This document shows, one piece after another, positions 1 through 5,600 of a DNA stretch of 5,600 nucleotides. Both the position numbers and the translations under genes were made by a program. Source of the stretch: Frankiales bacterium (GTDB taxonomy: Bacteria; Actinomycetota; Actinomycetes; Mycobacteriales; SCTD01); the NCBI GenBank assembly GCA_025965735.1, contig JAOPWK010000167.1, forward strand, positions 1 to 5,600, given 5' to 3'. Every line of letters starts with the position of its first letter. The stretch's first letter is position 1. A model generated the notes under the pieces. The model ran no database searches. It saw only the letters and a list, made by a program, of their open reading frames with translations, and had not been told where the DNA came from.

Positions 1-12
1 GGTGCCGCACTC

Positions 13-87
13 CCACAACGCTGCCGCGCCACGCGGGGGCGGTCGCGCGACACGCCGCCGCACCGGCGTGTCGCGCGAGCGTTGTGG
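13..87 (-). terminator. Compound hairpin, probable terminator downstream of lpqB
   Basis: The sequence shows a perfect 15-bp inverted repeat, TCGCGCGACACGCCG at 43-57 and its complement at 64-78, with a 6-nt loop (CCGCAC). Outside it, CCACAACGCT at 13-22 pairs perfectly with AGCGTTGTGG at 78-87. Between the outer and inner left arms, CCGCG (24-28) can pair with CGCGG (32-36) over a 3-nt loop, so the element could fold as a three-way junction. Read on the minus strand it begins 33 nt after the lpqB stop, which is where an operon terminator would sit. No T-run follows on either strand; GC-rich actinobacterial terminators often lack one. It could equally serve a convergent gene beyond the window edge or be a dispersed repeat. 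The structure is certain from the sequence; the terminator role is inferred from position. Confidence 0.6.
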
Positions 88-120
88 CAGGACGGGTCGA
101 GTGGTGCGGCCTGCCGGCGG

Positions 121-1863
121 TCAGCCCGGGTAGGCCGGCTCCGCCCCCGGCTCCGCCTCGACGAACAGGGTGCCGTTGTCGCGGTACAGCAGGAGCTGCT
201 GGTCGTCGCGCGCGCTGACCACGAGCGGGCGGCCCGGAGCCGCGGCCACCGCCAGGGCGTCACCGGTCAGGCCCGGCCGCTGCACGGCGGACGGTCCGGT
301 CGAGCCGTCGACCGGCACCCGCCACACGACCACCTGCTTGGTGCCCGCACCGGCGGCGACGACGACGAGCCCGGTGCCGCTCTCCCACGCCACGTCGGTG
401 ACGTTGGTCAGCCCCGGCGCGATCGGCCGCGGGTCCGGCCCCAGCGCGATGCGCAGCCGGCCCGACGCCGGCACGACGCGGCCGACGTACAGCTGACGGC
501 GCTCGCGGCTGCCGAACACCATCGCCACGCGCGCGCCGTCGCGCGAGACGCGCAGCGCGGACAGCGGCCCCGCGTCCTGCGGCCGGTCGTACGACACGTC
601 GCAGGCCGAGGCCCGCCCGGGTGCGCCCGGCAGCGGCAGCAGGCAGACGTTCGGCGTCGTGCCGCCCTGGAGCAGCCACAGCCCCTGCTCCCCCGGCCCC
701 CAGCTCAGCGAGGACAGCCCGCTGCCGCGCAGCACCGCCTCCCCGAAGGGCCCCTTCTGCGGCCCGACCCGCACCTCGTCCACGCCCGGCGCGGCGCGTG
801 TGAGCAGCCCCCACGTGCCCGCGGTGGGGCTGACCGCGACCTCGTCGACGGCCAGGGGGCCGCTCGAGGTGGCCTGGCTCGCGGGCAGGGTGCCGTCGAG
901 GGTGCGGACCTTGCGTCCCTGCACGTAGTACAGCGGCGCGCGCGGACCGACCCCCGCCGGGTCGTACTCCCGCCAGTCGTCCAGCGTCTGCACCTCACCC
1001 GCGCCCTCGACCTCGAGCGGCCGGCCGCCGGCGCGCAGCCGCACGCCGGTGAAGGTCGGGAGCAGCGTCCAGGCGAACTGCGCCGACAGCCGCTGGCGCT
1101 GACGGGTGTCGAGCTGGGCGAGCTCGGCCGGCAGGTCGACGGTGACGACCCCGTCCGCGACGGTCACCTTCGCGGGCGTACGTGTCATCGGCGGGGCGGC
1201 CGTCGTCACGGCGGCGTTCAGCGGCAGCGTCGGGCCGCGCAGCAGCGCGTTGACCAGGCCGGGCGCGCGCTCGGCCGTGACCGGCAGGAAGACGCGGTCG
1301 GGCACCAGCCGGCCGGTCGGCTGGCCGTCGAGGTCGCGGGCGAGGAAGTAGACGTCGTACGGCCGGAAGGAGCGGGCGCGGTCCGGCTCCATGAGGTGCA
1401 GGCCGTCGGGCACCGAGGTGAGGCGGTACTCGCCGTCCGGCTGCTCGGCGACGACGTACGGCGAGACGACCGGGTCCTCGTCGAGGACGAACGCACCGGT
1501 GGGCTCGATGCGCGCGGTCGCCTCGAAGCGGACAGCGAAGGTGAGCGGGTCGGCGTCGTCGTCCGGGACGACGCGGCGCACCCGGTAGACGACGGCGCCC
1601 TGCTCGTCGTCCCAGGTGGTGCCTGGGGCGAGGAACTGCCGGGCGACCGCGTGGTCGTCGTCCGGGCTGGCCTGCGCGCGCAGGAAGCCGCGCACGACCT
1701 CCTCCGGGGACGCACCCGGCTGCGGGCCCGGGGCGATGACGCGCAGCGCCTCCGGCTCGTCGCGGACCGGCTGCACGTCACCCGCGGAGCGCACGCCCTC
1801 CGGCAGCGAGAGGCCGCAGGCGGGCAGCAGGAGCAGCCCGGCGAGCAGCGCGGCGCGCCTCAC
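121..1863 (-). CDS. lpqB: Lipoprotein LpqB, GerMN domain plus beta-propeller domain, MtrB accessory
   Basis: An exported lipoprotein of about 580 residues, close to the usual length of the family (M. tuberculosis LpqB is about the same). It starts with VRR and a short hydrophobic stretch ending in a lipobox LPAC, so Cys16 should be lipidated after cleavage and anchor the protein on the outer face of the membrane. Residues 17-195 form the conserved N-terminal LpqB region. Residues about 200-280 (GLVNALLRGPT through GGRPLEV) look like a GerMN domain. Residues about 305-565 are beta-strand rich and match the LpqB C-terminal beta-propeller, with two cysteines (407 and 421) that could form a disulfide. 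In mycobacteria LpqB is reported to contact the extracellular part of MtrB and tune MtrA phosphorylation. The GTG start at 1863 is chosen because it gives the signal peptide directly, overlaps the mtrB stop as GTGA, and has GGAG 8 nt upstream. A start further upstream at 1968 would add 35 non-signal residues inside mtrB. Function is inferred from family membership and gene order. Confidence 0.95.
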   Translation of the reverse strand: MRRAALLAGLLLLPACGLSLPEGVRSAGDVQPVRDEPEALRVIAPGPQPGASPEEVVRGFLRAQASPDDDHAVARQFLAPGTTWDDEQGAVVYRVRRVVPDDDADPLTFAVRFEATARIEPTGAFVLDEDPVVSPYVVAEQPDGEYRLTSVPDGLHLMEPDRARSFRPYDVYFLARDLDGQPTGRLVPDRVFLPVTAERAPGLVNALLRGPTLPLNAAVTTAAPPMTRTPAKVTVADGVVTVDLPAELAQLDTRQRQRLSAQFAWTLLPTFTGVRLRAGGRPLEVEGAGEVQTLDDWREYDPAGVGPRAPLYYVQGRKVRTLDGTLPASQATSSGPLAVDEVAVSPTAGTWGLLTRAAPGVDEVRVGPQKGPFGEAVLRGSGLSSLSWGPGEQGLWLLQGGTTPNVCLLPLPGAPGRASACDVSYDRPQDAGPLSALRVSRDGARVAMVFGSRERRQLYVGRVVPASGRLRIALGPDPRPIAPGLTNVTDVAWESGTGLVVVAAGAGTKQVVVWRVPVDGSTGPSAVQRPGLTGDALAVAAAPGRPLVVSARDDQQLLLYRDNGTLFVEAEPGAEPAYPG

Positions 1864-3401
1864 GACGGGAGCTCCAGCGGGGTGTCCGGCACGGTGCGGC
1901 CGGCCTTGCGCGGCAGCGTCATCCGGAAGATCGAGCCGCGGCCCGGCACGCCCGCCGCCTGCAGCCACCCGCCGTGCAGGCGCACGTCCTCCAGCGCGAT
2001 CGCGAGCCCCAGCCCGGTGCCGCCGGTGGTGCGGGCGCGGGACGGGTCGCCGCGCCAGAAGCGGGTGAACACCATGCCGGCGTGTCCCGGCTGCAGCCCC
2101 ACGCCGCGGTCCCGCACGGTGACCGTGACGGCGTCAGAGGACCCCGTCAGCCGCACCTCGACCGGACGTCCTTCACCGTGTTCGACGGCGTTCACGACGA
2201 GGTTGCGCAGCACCCGCTCCACGCGCACTGCCTCGACCTCGGCGACGACCGGCCAGGACGGCACCACGACGTCGACCCGGCTGCCCTTGCGCTGGGCCAA
2301 CGGCGCGGCGGCGGCCACCACCCGGCGCACCAGCGGGCTGAGGTCGACCGGAGAGGCGTCCAGCTCGGCGGCTCCTGCGTCGTACCGGCTGATCTCCAGC
2401 AGGTCGACGAGCAGCGACTCGAACCGGTCCAGCTCGGCCTGCAGCAGCTCGGCCGACCGCGCGGGTCCGGCCCGGAAGTCCTCGCGGCCGTCGTAGAGGA
2501 CGTCGGCGGCCATGCGCACGGTCGTCAGCGGTGTGCGCAGCTCGTGCGAGACGTCGGAGACGAAGCGCCGCTGCACCCGGGAGAGGTCCTCCAGCTGCTG
2601 GATCTGCGCCTGCAGCGCCTCGGCCATGGAGTTGAACGTCGAGCCCAGGCGGGCGATCTCGTCCTCACCCCGCACCCGCAGCCGCTCGTCGAGCCGCCCG
2701 GCCGCGAGTCGCTCGGCGGTGGACGCCGCGGCCCGGACGGGGGCGACGACCTGCCGCGCGACCAGCCCGGTGATAACGCCGAGCAGGGCGACCAGCAGGA
2801 CGCCTGCGGCTGCGGCGGTCCGCCGTACGAGACCCAGCGTCTCCTGCTCGGCGGTGAGCGGGAAGAACTGGAACAGGCGGTACTCGCCGAGCCCGGGCAC
2901 GCTGACGGGCGACCCCACCACCAAGCCGGGCTCGCGCCGGTCGCCGTCGGGCACGTCGGCGTAGACGTACGTGGTCGTCTGCTGCTCGGCCAGCGTCGCG
3001 TCGAGCTCGGCCGGCACGTCGCGCACCCGCGCGTCGCCGATCTCCAGGCCGAACAGCGGCGGCGGCACGGTGACCACGACCGAGGAGGACCCGCGGGAGG
3101 CGACCTCCTCCACGAGGTCACGCAGCAGCTGCTCCTGCCGGTCCGAGCTGGCGCCCTCGGCACCGGCCAGCCGGGCCTCGAGCAGCAGCAGCCCGGACCG
3201 CGCCTCCACCAGCGACGCGCGCGTCTTGGCCTGCACCAGCCCGCGGCCGACCGAGTCGAGCAGCAGCGAGGCGAACAGCGCCACGACCACGCTCGACACG
3301 AGCAGCGTCGTGACCACGACGCGGGTCTGCAGCGAGCGGCGCCAGCGCTGCGCCACGAGCCCGCCGGCCCGAGTGACGCGCACCTCGACTGCGCTCAGCA
3401 C
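1860..3401 (-). CDS. mtrB: Sensor histidine kinase MtrB
   Basis: The membrane-bound kinase that phosphorylates MtrA. From the GTG at 3401 the product is 513 residues. A short basic cytoplasmic segment containing WRRSLQTR precedes TM1 (about 28-49), an extracellular sensor region (about 50-193), TM2 (about 195-215), a HAMP linker (about 215-268), and the kinase core. The H-box SDVSHELRTPLTT carries the phosphoacceptor His286. The ATPase domain has the N-box (RVLRNLVVNAVEH, Asn400 and Asn404), G1 box (DRGVGL, 431-436), F-box (VFTRFWRGDPSR, 444-455) and G2 box (GGTGLGLAI, 460-468), so all catalytic motifs are intact. The extracellular region resembles other MtrB sensors, including the GLVVGSPVSVPG and LFQFFPLTAEQETLGLVR segments. 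It lies between mtrA and lpqB and shares a 4-nt GTGA overlap with lpqB. The start is uncertain: GTG 3401 lacks a clear ribosome site, and the frame stays open and coding-like upstream to the mtrA stop, where a CTG at 3497 is possible. Identity is very secure; only the N-terminus is in doubt. Confidence 0.95.
   Translation of the reverse strand: MLSAVEVRVTRAGGLVAQRWRRSLQTRVVVTTLLVSSVVVALFASLLLDSVGRGLVQAKTRASLVEARSGLLLLEARLAGAEGASSDRQEQLLRDLVEEVASRGSSSVVVTVPPPLFGLEIGDARVRDVPAELDATLAEQQTTTYVYADVPDGDRREPGLVVGSPVSVPGLGEYRLFQFFPLTAEQETLGLVRRTAAAAGVLLVALLGVITGLVARQVVAPVRAAASTAERLAAGRLDERLRVRGEDEIARLGSTFNSMAEALQAQIQQLEDLSRVQRRFVSDVSHELRTPLTTVRMAADVLYDGREDFRAGPARSAELLQAELDRFESLLVDLLEISRYDAGAAELDASPVDLSPLVRRVVAAAAPLAQRKGSRVDVVVPSWPVVAEVEAVRVERVLRNLVVNAVEHGEGRPVEVRLTGSSDAVTVTVRDRGVGLQPGHAGMVFTRFWRGDPSRARTTGGTGLGLAIALEDVRLHGGWLQAAGVPGRGSIFRMTLPRKAGRTVPDTPLELPS
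1872..1875 (-). promoter_or_regulatory. Ribosome binding site of lpqB
   Basis: On the minus strand GGAG (1875-1872) lies 8 nt before the GTG at 1863, inside the last codons of mtrB. This decides the lpqB start in favour of 1863 and fits translational coupling through the GTGA overlap. Confidence 0.65.
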
Positions 3402-3497
3402 CCGGCGCCACGGAGGGTCCAGCGAGACGGCTTCCGGCCGGGTGCGTGCCGCCGGCTCAGCGGGTGAGACCGGCGCGTCGGGGAGGTCGGTGGTCAG
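3402..3497 (-). other. Possible N-terminal extension of mtrB from a CTG start
   Basis: This stretch between the mtrA stop and the first GTG of mtrB is open in the mtrB frame, with no ATG, GTG or TTG codon. It would encode 32 residues rich in Pro, Ala, Arg and Glu ending in SLDPPWRR. About 85 percent of its third codon positions are G or C, as in a real gene. CTG at 3497-3495 overlaps the mtrA TGA as CTGA, the same geometry as the other junctions here, and AGGA (3506-3503) lies 5 nt before it. If CTG is used, MtrB has 545 residues and the operon has no gap. If not, this is a 92-nt spacer (3402-3493) with no other visible element. Confidence 0.4.
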
Positions 3498-4183
3498 GCC
3501 GGTCCTGCCTTGTAGCCGACCCCCCGGACGGTGACGACGACCTGCGGGTGCTCCGGGTCGCGCTCGACCTTGGCGCGCAGCCGCTGCACGTGGACGTTGA
3601 CCAGCCGGGTGTCGGCGGCGTGCCGGTAGTGCCACACCTGCTCGAGCAGCACCTCGCGGGTGAAGACGGTGTTGGGCTTGCGGGCCAGGGCGACCAGGAG
3701 GTCGAACTCCAGCGGCGTCAGCTGCACCTGCTCCGCGCCGCGCACCACCTTGTGACCGGGTACGTCGATGCTGACGAGGTCCTCGCCGGCGCCGATGGTC
3801 AGCGACTCGGGCTCGGCGTCCTCGCGCTGCCGCAGCCGCGCCCGCAGCCGGGCGACGAGCTCCTTGGGCTTGAACGGCTTCACGACGTAGTCGTCCGCGC
3901 CGCTCTCCAGGCCCAGCACGACGTCGAGGGTGTCGCTGCGCGCGGTGAGCATGACGATCGGGACGCCGCTCTCGGCGCGGATCTGCCGGCACACCTCGAT
4001 GCCGTCGGTGCCGGGCAGCATCAGGTCGAGCAGCACCAGGTCGGGCTTCTCGCGGCGGAACGCGCCGAGCGCCGCATCGCCGTCCGCCACGAAGGCCGGC
4101 TCCAGGCCCTCGCCGCGCAGGACGATGCCGAGCATCTCGGCGAGCGCGGGGTCGTCGTCGACGACCAGCACGCGGCCCTTCAC
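3494..4183 (-). CDS. mtrA: Response regulator MtrA, OmpR/PhoB family
   Basis: A 229-residue cytoplasmic DNA-binding regulator, the phosphorylation target of MtrB. Residues 1-118 form the receiver domain: acidic residues Asp9-Asp11, phosphoacceptor Asp53 in LVLLDLMLPG (equivalent to Asp56 of M. tuberculosis MtrA), Thr80 and Lys102 in VKPFKPKELVAR. Residues about 127-226 form the winged-helix DNA-binding domain, with LTPLEFDLLVALARKP, FTREVLLEQVW and the recognition helix region DTRLVNVHVQRLRAK, ending in VTVRGVGYKAGPA. Similarity to known MtrA proteins extends over the whole length. The GTG at 4183 is the only usual start in the frame: an in-frame stop lies at 4210-4208, and GAGAAGG sits 7 nt upstream. 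In characterised actinobacteria MtrA controls genes for cell-wall metabolism, division and, in Streptomyces, development. It is the first gene of the minus-strand operon, so its promoter should lie in the divergent region. One odd residue: QVWHYRHAADTR has His185 where Gly is usual. Confidence 0.97.
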   Translation of the reverse strand: MKGRVLVVDDDPALAEMLGIVLRGEGLEPAFVADGDAALGAFRREKPDLVLLDLMLPGTDGIEVCRQIRAESGVPIVMLTARSDTLDVVLGLESGADDYVVKPFKPKELVARLRARLRQREDAEPESLTIGAGEDLVSIDVPGHKVVRGAEQVQLTPLEFDLLVALARKPNTVFTREVLLEQVWHYRHAADTRLVNVHVQRLRAKVERDPEHPQVVVTVRGVGYKAGPA

Positions 4184-4190
4184 GACGACG

Positions 4191-4197
4191 CCTTCTC
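4191..4197 (-). promoter_or_regulatory. Ribosome binding site of mtrA
   Basis: GAGAAGG on the minus strand (4197-4191) ends 7 nt before the GTG start at 4183. It is the best Shine-Dalgarno match in the window and confirms that start. Confidence 0.75.
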
Positions 4198-4250
4198 GGT
4201 CATGACGTCATCGTCGCACTCGCGAGCGCGTCTGCCCGGCAACCACGTGC

Positions 4251-4261
4251 CAGCATGGAGG
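4251..4261 (+). promoter_or_regulatory. Possible -10 box and misplaced GGAGG before the 4263 start
   Basis: GGAGG (4257-4261) stands only 1 nt before the ATG at 4263, too close for normal Shine-Dalgarno pairing. CAGCAT (4251-4256) has the A and final T of the TANNNT pattern and lies 6 nt before that ATG, where a -10 box for a leaderless transcript would be. Leaderless mRNAs are frequent in actinobacteria. The match is weak. Confidence 0.25.
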
Positions 4262-4262
4262 C

Positions 4263-5351
4263 ATGAGCGAGCAGGGCGGCTGGACCACTCCCGCGGGCTG
4301 GGGCCCGCCTGCGCCGTCGGGTCCGCCTGCGGGGTACGGGCAGCCGGCCGCACCAGGTCAGTCCCCCGGTCAGCCGCCCTTCGGCCAGCCGCCGCAGGGC
4401 TGGCGGCCGGACGTGAAGCCGGGCGTCGTCCCGCTGCGCCCGCTCGGCCTGGGCGAGCTGCTGGACGGCGGAGTGGGCGTCCTGCGGCGCTACCCCCGGC
4501 CCGCGCTCGGGATGTCGGCGGTCGTCGCGGTCATCTCGACCCTCGCGAACGTCGCCCTGCTGCTGACGGCGTTCCGCCCGTTCGTCGACGTGGACCAGGC
4601 GGCAGCGCTGCAGAGCGGCAACACCGACGCCCTCGAGTCCGCGCTCGGCGGCGCGGCCGTCGGCGGGCTGCTCACGATCGTCCTCGCGCTGCTGTCCGGT
4701 GCCGTGCTGACCGGCGTCCTCACCGCCGTCGTCGGCAAGGCCGTGCTCGGCCAGCCGCTCAGCCTGACCGAGGCGTGGGCACAGGTACGTCCCGCGCTGC
4801 TGCCTCTCATCGGCTGCGCCTTCGTCGTGGCGGGCGCCGTCGCCGTGCCGGTGCTGGTGGGCGTCGCGCTCGCGGTGGCCCTGGTCGCGGTCGCCGGGCC
4901 GGTGCTGCTCCTGCTCGGGATCCCGCTGGCCCTCGGCAGCACCGCCCTCGGCGTCTACCTCTACGTACGGCTGTCCCTCGCCCCGTGCGCCCTCGTGCTC
5001 GAGAAGGTCTCGCTCGGCACGAGCCTGCGCCGCTCGTGGCTGCTGGTGAAGAGCGACTGGTGGCGGGTGTTCGGCATCTCGCTGCTGACGATCGTCGTCG
5101 CGCAGTTCGTGGCGCTGGTCATCCAGGTGCCGTTCGAGCTGCTCGGCTACGGCTCCGCCGGCGACCTGTTCTCCGGCACCGGCGCGCTGACCACGCGCAC
5201 CCTGATCCTGTCCTCGATCGGCAGCATCATCGGCGCGACCCTGGTCGCCCCCTTCACCTCCGGCGTCCGCGCGCTGCTGTACGTCGACCGCCGCATGCGT
5301 GCCGAGGGCCTGGACGTGGCGCTCACCGCGGCGGCCGCAGCACCGCGGTGA
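4263..5351 (+). CDS. Multipass membrane protein, GPDPase membrane-domain/DUF7847-like
   Basis: A 362-residue integral membrane protein of unknown exact function. Residues 1-50 are a disordered, presumably cytoplasmic tail rich in Pro, Gly and Gln (repeated GQPP/PAGYGQP). Then comes PLRPLGLGELLDGGVGVLRRYPR (split here as the family motif at 57-79), which precedes the first membrane segment in this family. Hydrophobic segments lie at about 82-104, 130-158, 176-200, 202-235, 268-290 and 312-335, suggesting six membrane spans. YVRLSLAPCALVLE (233-246), the LRRSWLLVKSDWWRVFGI stretch (255-272) and a C-terminal LLYVDRRMRAEGLD (338-351) are typical of proteins annotated as glycerophosphoryl diester phosphodiesterase membrane-domain proteins. 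No phosphodiesterase catalytic domain is present, so enzyme activity should not be assumed. ATG 4263 is the only usual start near the N-terminus: an in-frame stop lies at 4203-4205. The stop overlaps the next gene's GTG by 4 nt, indicating an operon. Family assignment is from recognised motifs; the role is unknown. Confidence 0.85.
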   Translation: MSEQGGWTTPAGWGPPAPSGPPAGYGQPAAPGQSPGQPPFGQPPQGWRPDVKPGVVPLRPLGLGELLDGGVGVLRRYPRPALGMSAVVAVISTLANVALLLTAFRPFVDVDQAAALQSGNTDALESALGGAAVGGLLTIVLALLSGAVLTGVLTAVVGKAVLGQPLSLTEAWAQVRPALLPLIGCAFVVAGAVAVPVLVGVALAVALVAVAGPVLLLLGIPLALGSTALGVYLYVRLSLAPCALVLEKVSLGTSLRRSWLLVKSDWWRVFGISLLTIVVAQFVALVIQVPFELLGYGSAGDLFSGTGALTTRTLILSSIGSIIGATLVAPFTSGVRALLYVDRRMRAEGLDVALTAAAAAPR

Positions 5352-5600
5352 ACGAGCTCTCCCGCGAGGGTGCGCGCGACGCGGCCCGCGAGGAGCTGTC
5401 CCGTCCCGAGTACGACGCCGCGCAGCCGCCGCTGCTGATCCGCCTCGCCGGTCGCGCCGTGCGCGAGCTCCTCGAGCTGCTCGACGGGGCGGCGGGCGCC
5501 GTGCCGGGCGGCTACGTCGGCCTGCTGGTCCTGCTGCTGCTGCTCGCCGGCTTCATCGCCGTCGTGCTCACGCGCCTGCGGCCGACCGCGGCGGGCCGCG
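5348..5600 (+). CDS. N-terminal part of a DUF4129-like membrane protein (runs off window)
   Basis: An open frame starts with GTG at 5348, overlapping the previous stop as GTGA, and continues past the window end; 84 residues are visible. Residues 1-50 are charged and helical (VNELSREGARDAAREELSRP, then EYDAAQPPLLIRLAGRAVRE), a pattern seen at the start of actinobacterial DUF4129 proteins: a helix with an arginine/glutamate-rich REEL.RPEY motif, then an amphipathic helix leading to the membrane. A single strongly hydrophobic Leu/Val-rich span follows at about 55-75, followed by basic residues (TRLR). The conserved DUF4129 domain itself, normally C-terminal, would lie beyond the edge and cannot be seen. 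The 4-nt overlap indicates co-translation with the upstream membrane protein. No clear Shine-Dalgarno precedes the GTG, consistent with coupling. The gene is real with high confidence; the family name rests on the N-terminus and on gene order near mtrAB in related genomes. Confidence 0.75.
   Translation, partial: MNELSREGARDAAREELSRPEYDAAQPPLLIRLAGRAVRELLELLDGAAGAVPGGYVGLLVLLLLLAGFIAVVLTRLRPTAAGR

Larger units (their letters stand above)
4184..4262. promoter_or_regulatory. Divergent intergenic region between mtrA and the membrane-protein operon
   Basis: This 79-bp region must carry promoters for at least one, and probably both, divergent operons. Visible in it are a perfect 10-bp palindrome ATGACGTCAT (4202-4211), a near-perfect 16-bp palindrome CGCACTCGCGAGCGCG (4215-4230, one mismatched pair), and CACGTG (4244-4249) inside GGCA-N6-TGCC (4238-4251). 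No convincing -35/-10 pair is visible. On the minus strand TTGCCG (4242-4237) resembles a -35 box, but no good -10 follows at 16-18 nt. I see no GTAAC-type direct repeat of the kind reported for MtrA in Streptomyces, so autoregulation is not supported by eye. The promoter role is inferred from gene orientation. Confidence 0.5.

Noticed and set aside
1864..1968. Longer lpqB start at 1968
   Set aside because: It would add 35 residues without signal character in front of a perfect lipoprotein signal, and overlap mtrB by over 100 nt. GTG 1863 has a ribosome site and a GTGA overlap.
82..2496. Long plus-strand open frame of about 804 codons antisense to lpqB and mtrB
   Set aside because: It is low-complexity Arg/Ala/Gly-rich translation with no recognisable domain, lying opposite two genes with clear motifs. 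Such frames are expected in high-GC DNA where stop codons are rare.
1974..3467. Plus-strand open frame of about 497 codons antisense to mtrB
   Set aside because: Composition is His/Arg/Gly-rich with no domain or start signal. It mirrors the codon bias of mtrB on the other strand.
3498..3992. Extension of the mtrB frame up to 3992
   Set aside because: This part lies out of frame inside mtrA, and its translation is Arg/Ala/Gly-rich shadow sequence. mtrA is unmistakably the real gene there.
4184..4262. MtrA autoregulatory binding site
   Set aside because: No pair of GTAAC-like direct repeats is visible on either strand in the intergenic region.
4263..5351. Active glycerophosphodiester phosphodiesterase
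   Set aside because: Only the membrane-type region is present; no catalytic GDPD domain motifs are visible, so only resemblance to the membrane domain is claimed.
5518..5550. CTG-rich run as a possible simple repeat
   Set aside because: It is explained by the leucine-rich membrane span of the partial gene in this frame; the run is interrupted and short.

Overview
The window is a high-GC stretch with the codon pattern of an actinobacterium: G or C at almost every third position and GTG used as a start at least three times. Gene content agrees, because mtrA-mtrB-lpqB is a signature actinobacterial locus. I cannot name the genus.

Layout. Positions 1-120 are non-coding and hold a strong compound hairpin, probably the terminator of the lpqB-side operon. 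Positions 121-4183, read on the minus strand, are one operon in the order mtrA (response regulator), mtrB (sensor histidine kinase), lpqB (lipoprotein). Positions 4184-4262 are a 79-bp divergent intergenic region with three palindromes. Positions 4263-5351 on the plus strand encode a multipass membrane protein with a proline/glycine/glutamine-rich N-terminus, resembling the GPDPase membrane-domain / DUF7847-type proteins. It overlaps by 4 nt a second plus-strand gene (5348 to the window edge), whose visible part looks like the N-terminus of a DUF4129-type membrane protein.

How the genes work together. In the actinobacteria where it has been studied, MtrB senses an envelope or division-related signal and phosphorylates MtrA, which controls cell-wall, division and osmotic-stress genes. 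LpqB is an exported lipoprotein that modulates MtrB from outside the membrane. All key catalytic residues are present, so the system should be functional. Tight coupling is visible: mtrB/lpqB share a GTGA overlap, as do the two plus-strand genes. The divergent membrane-protein pair is commonly found beside mtrAB in related genomes, but its function is not established.

I found no mobile element, CRISPR array, tRNA, rRNA or sign of recent transfer. This is a conserved core region. The points worth checking are the branched inverted repeat at the left edge, the uncertain mtrB start, and the compact divergent promoter region.
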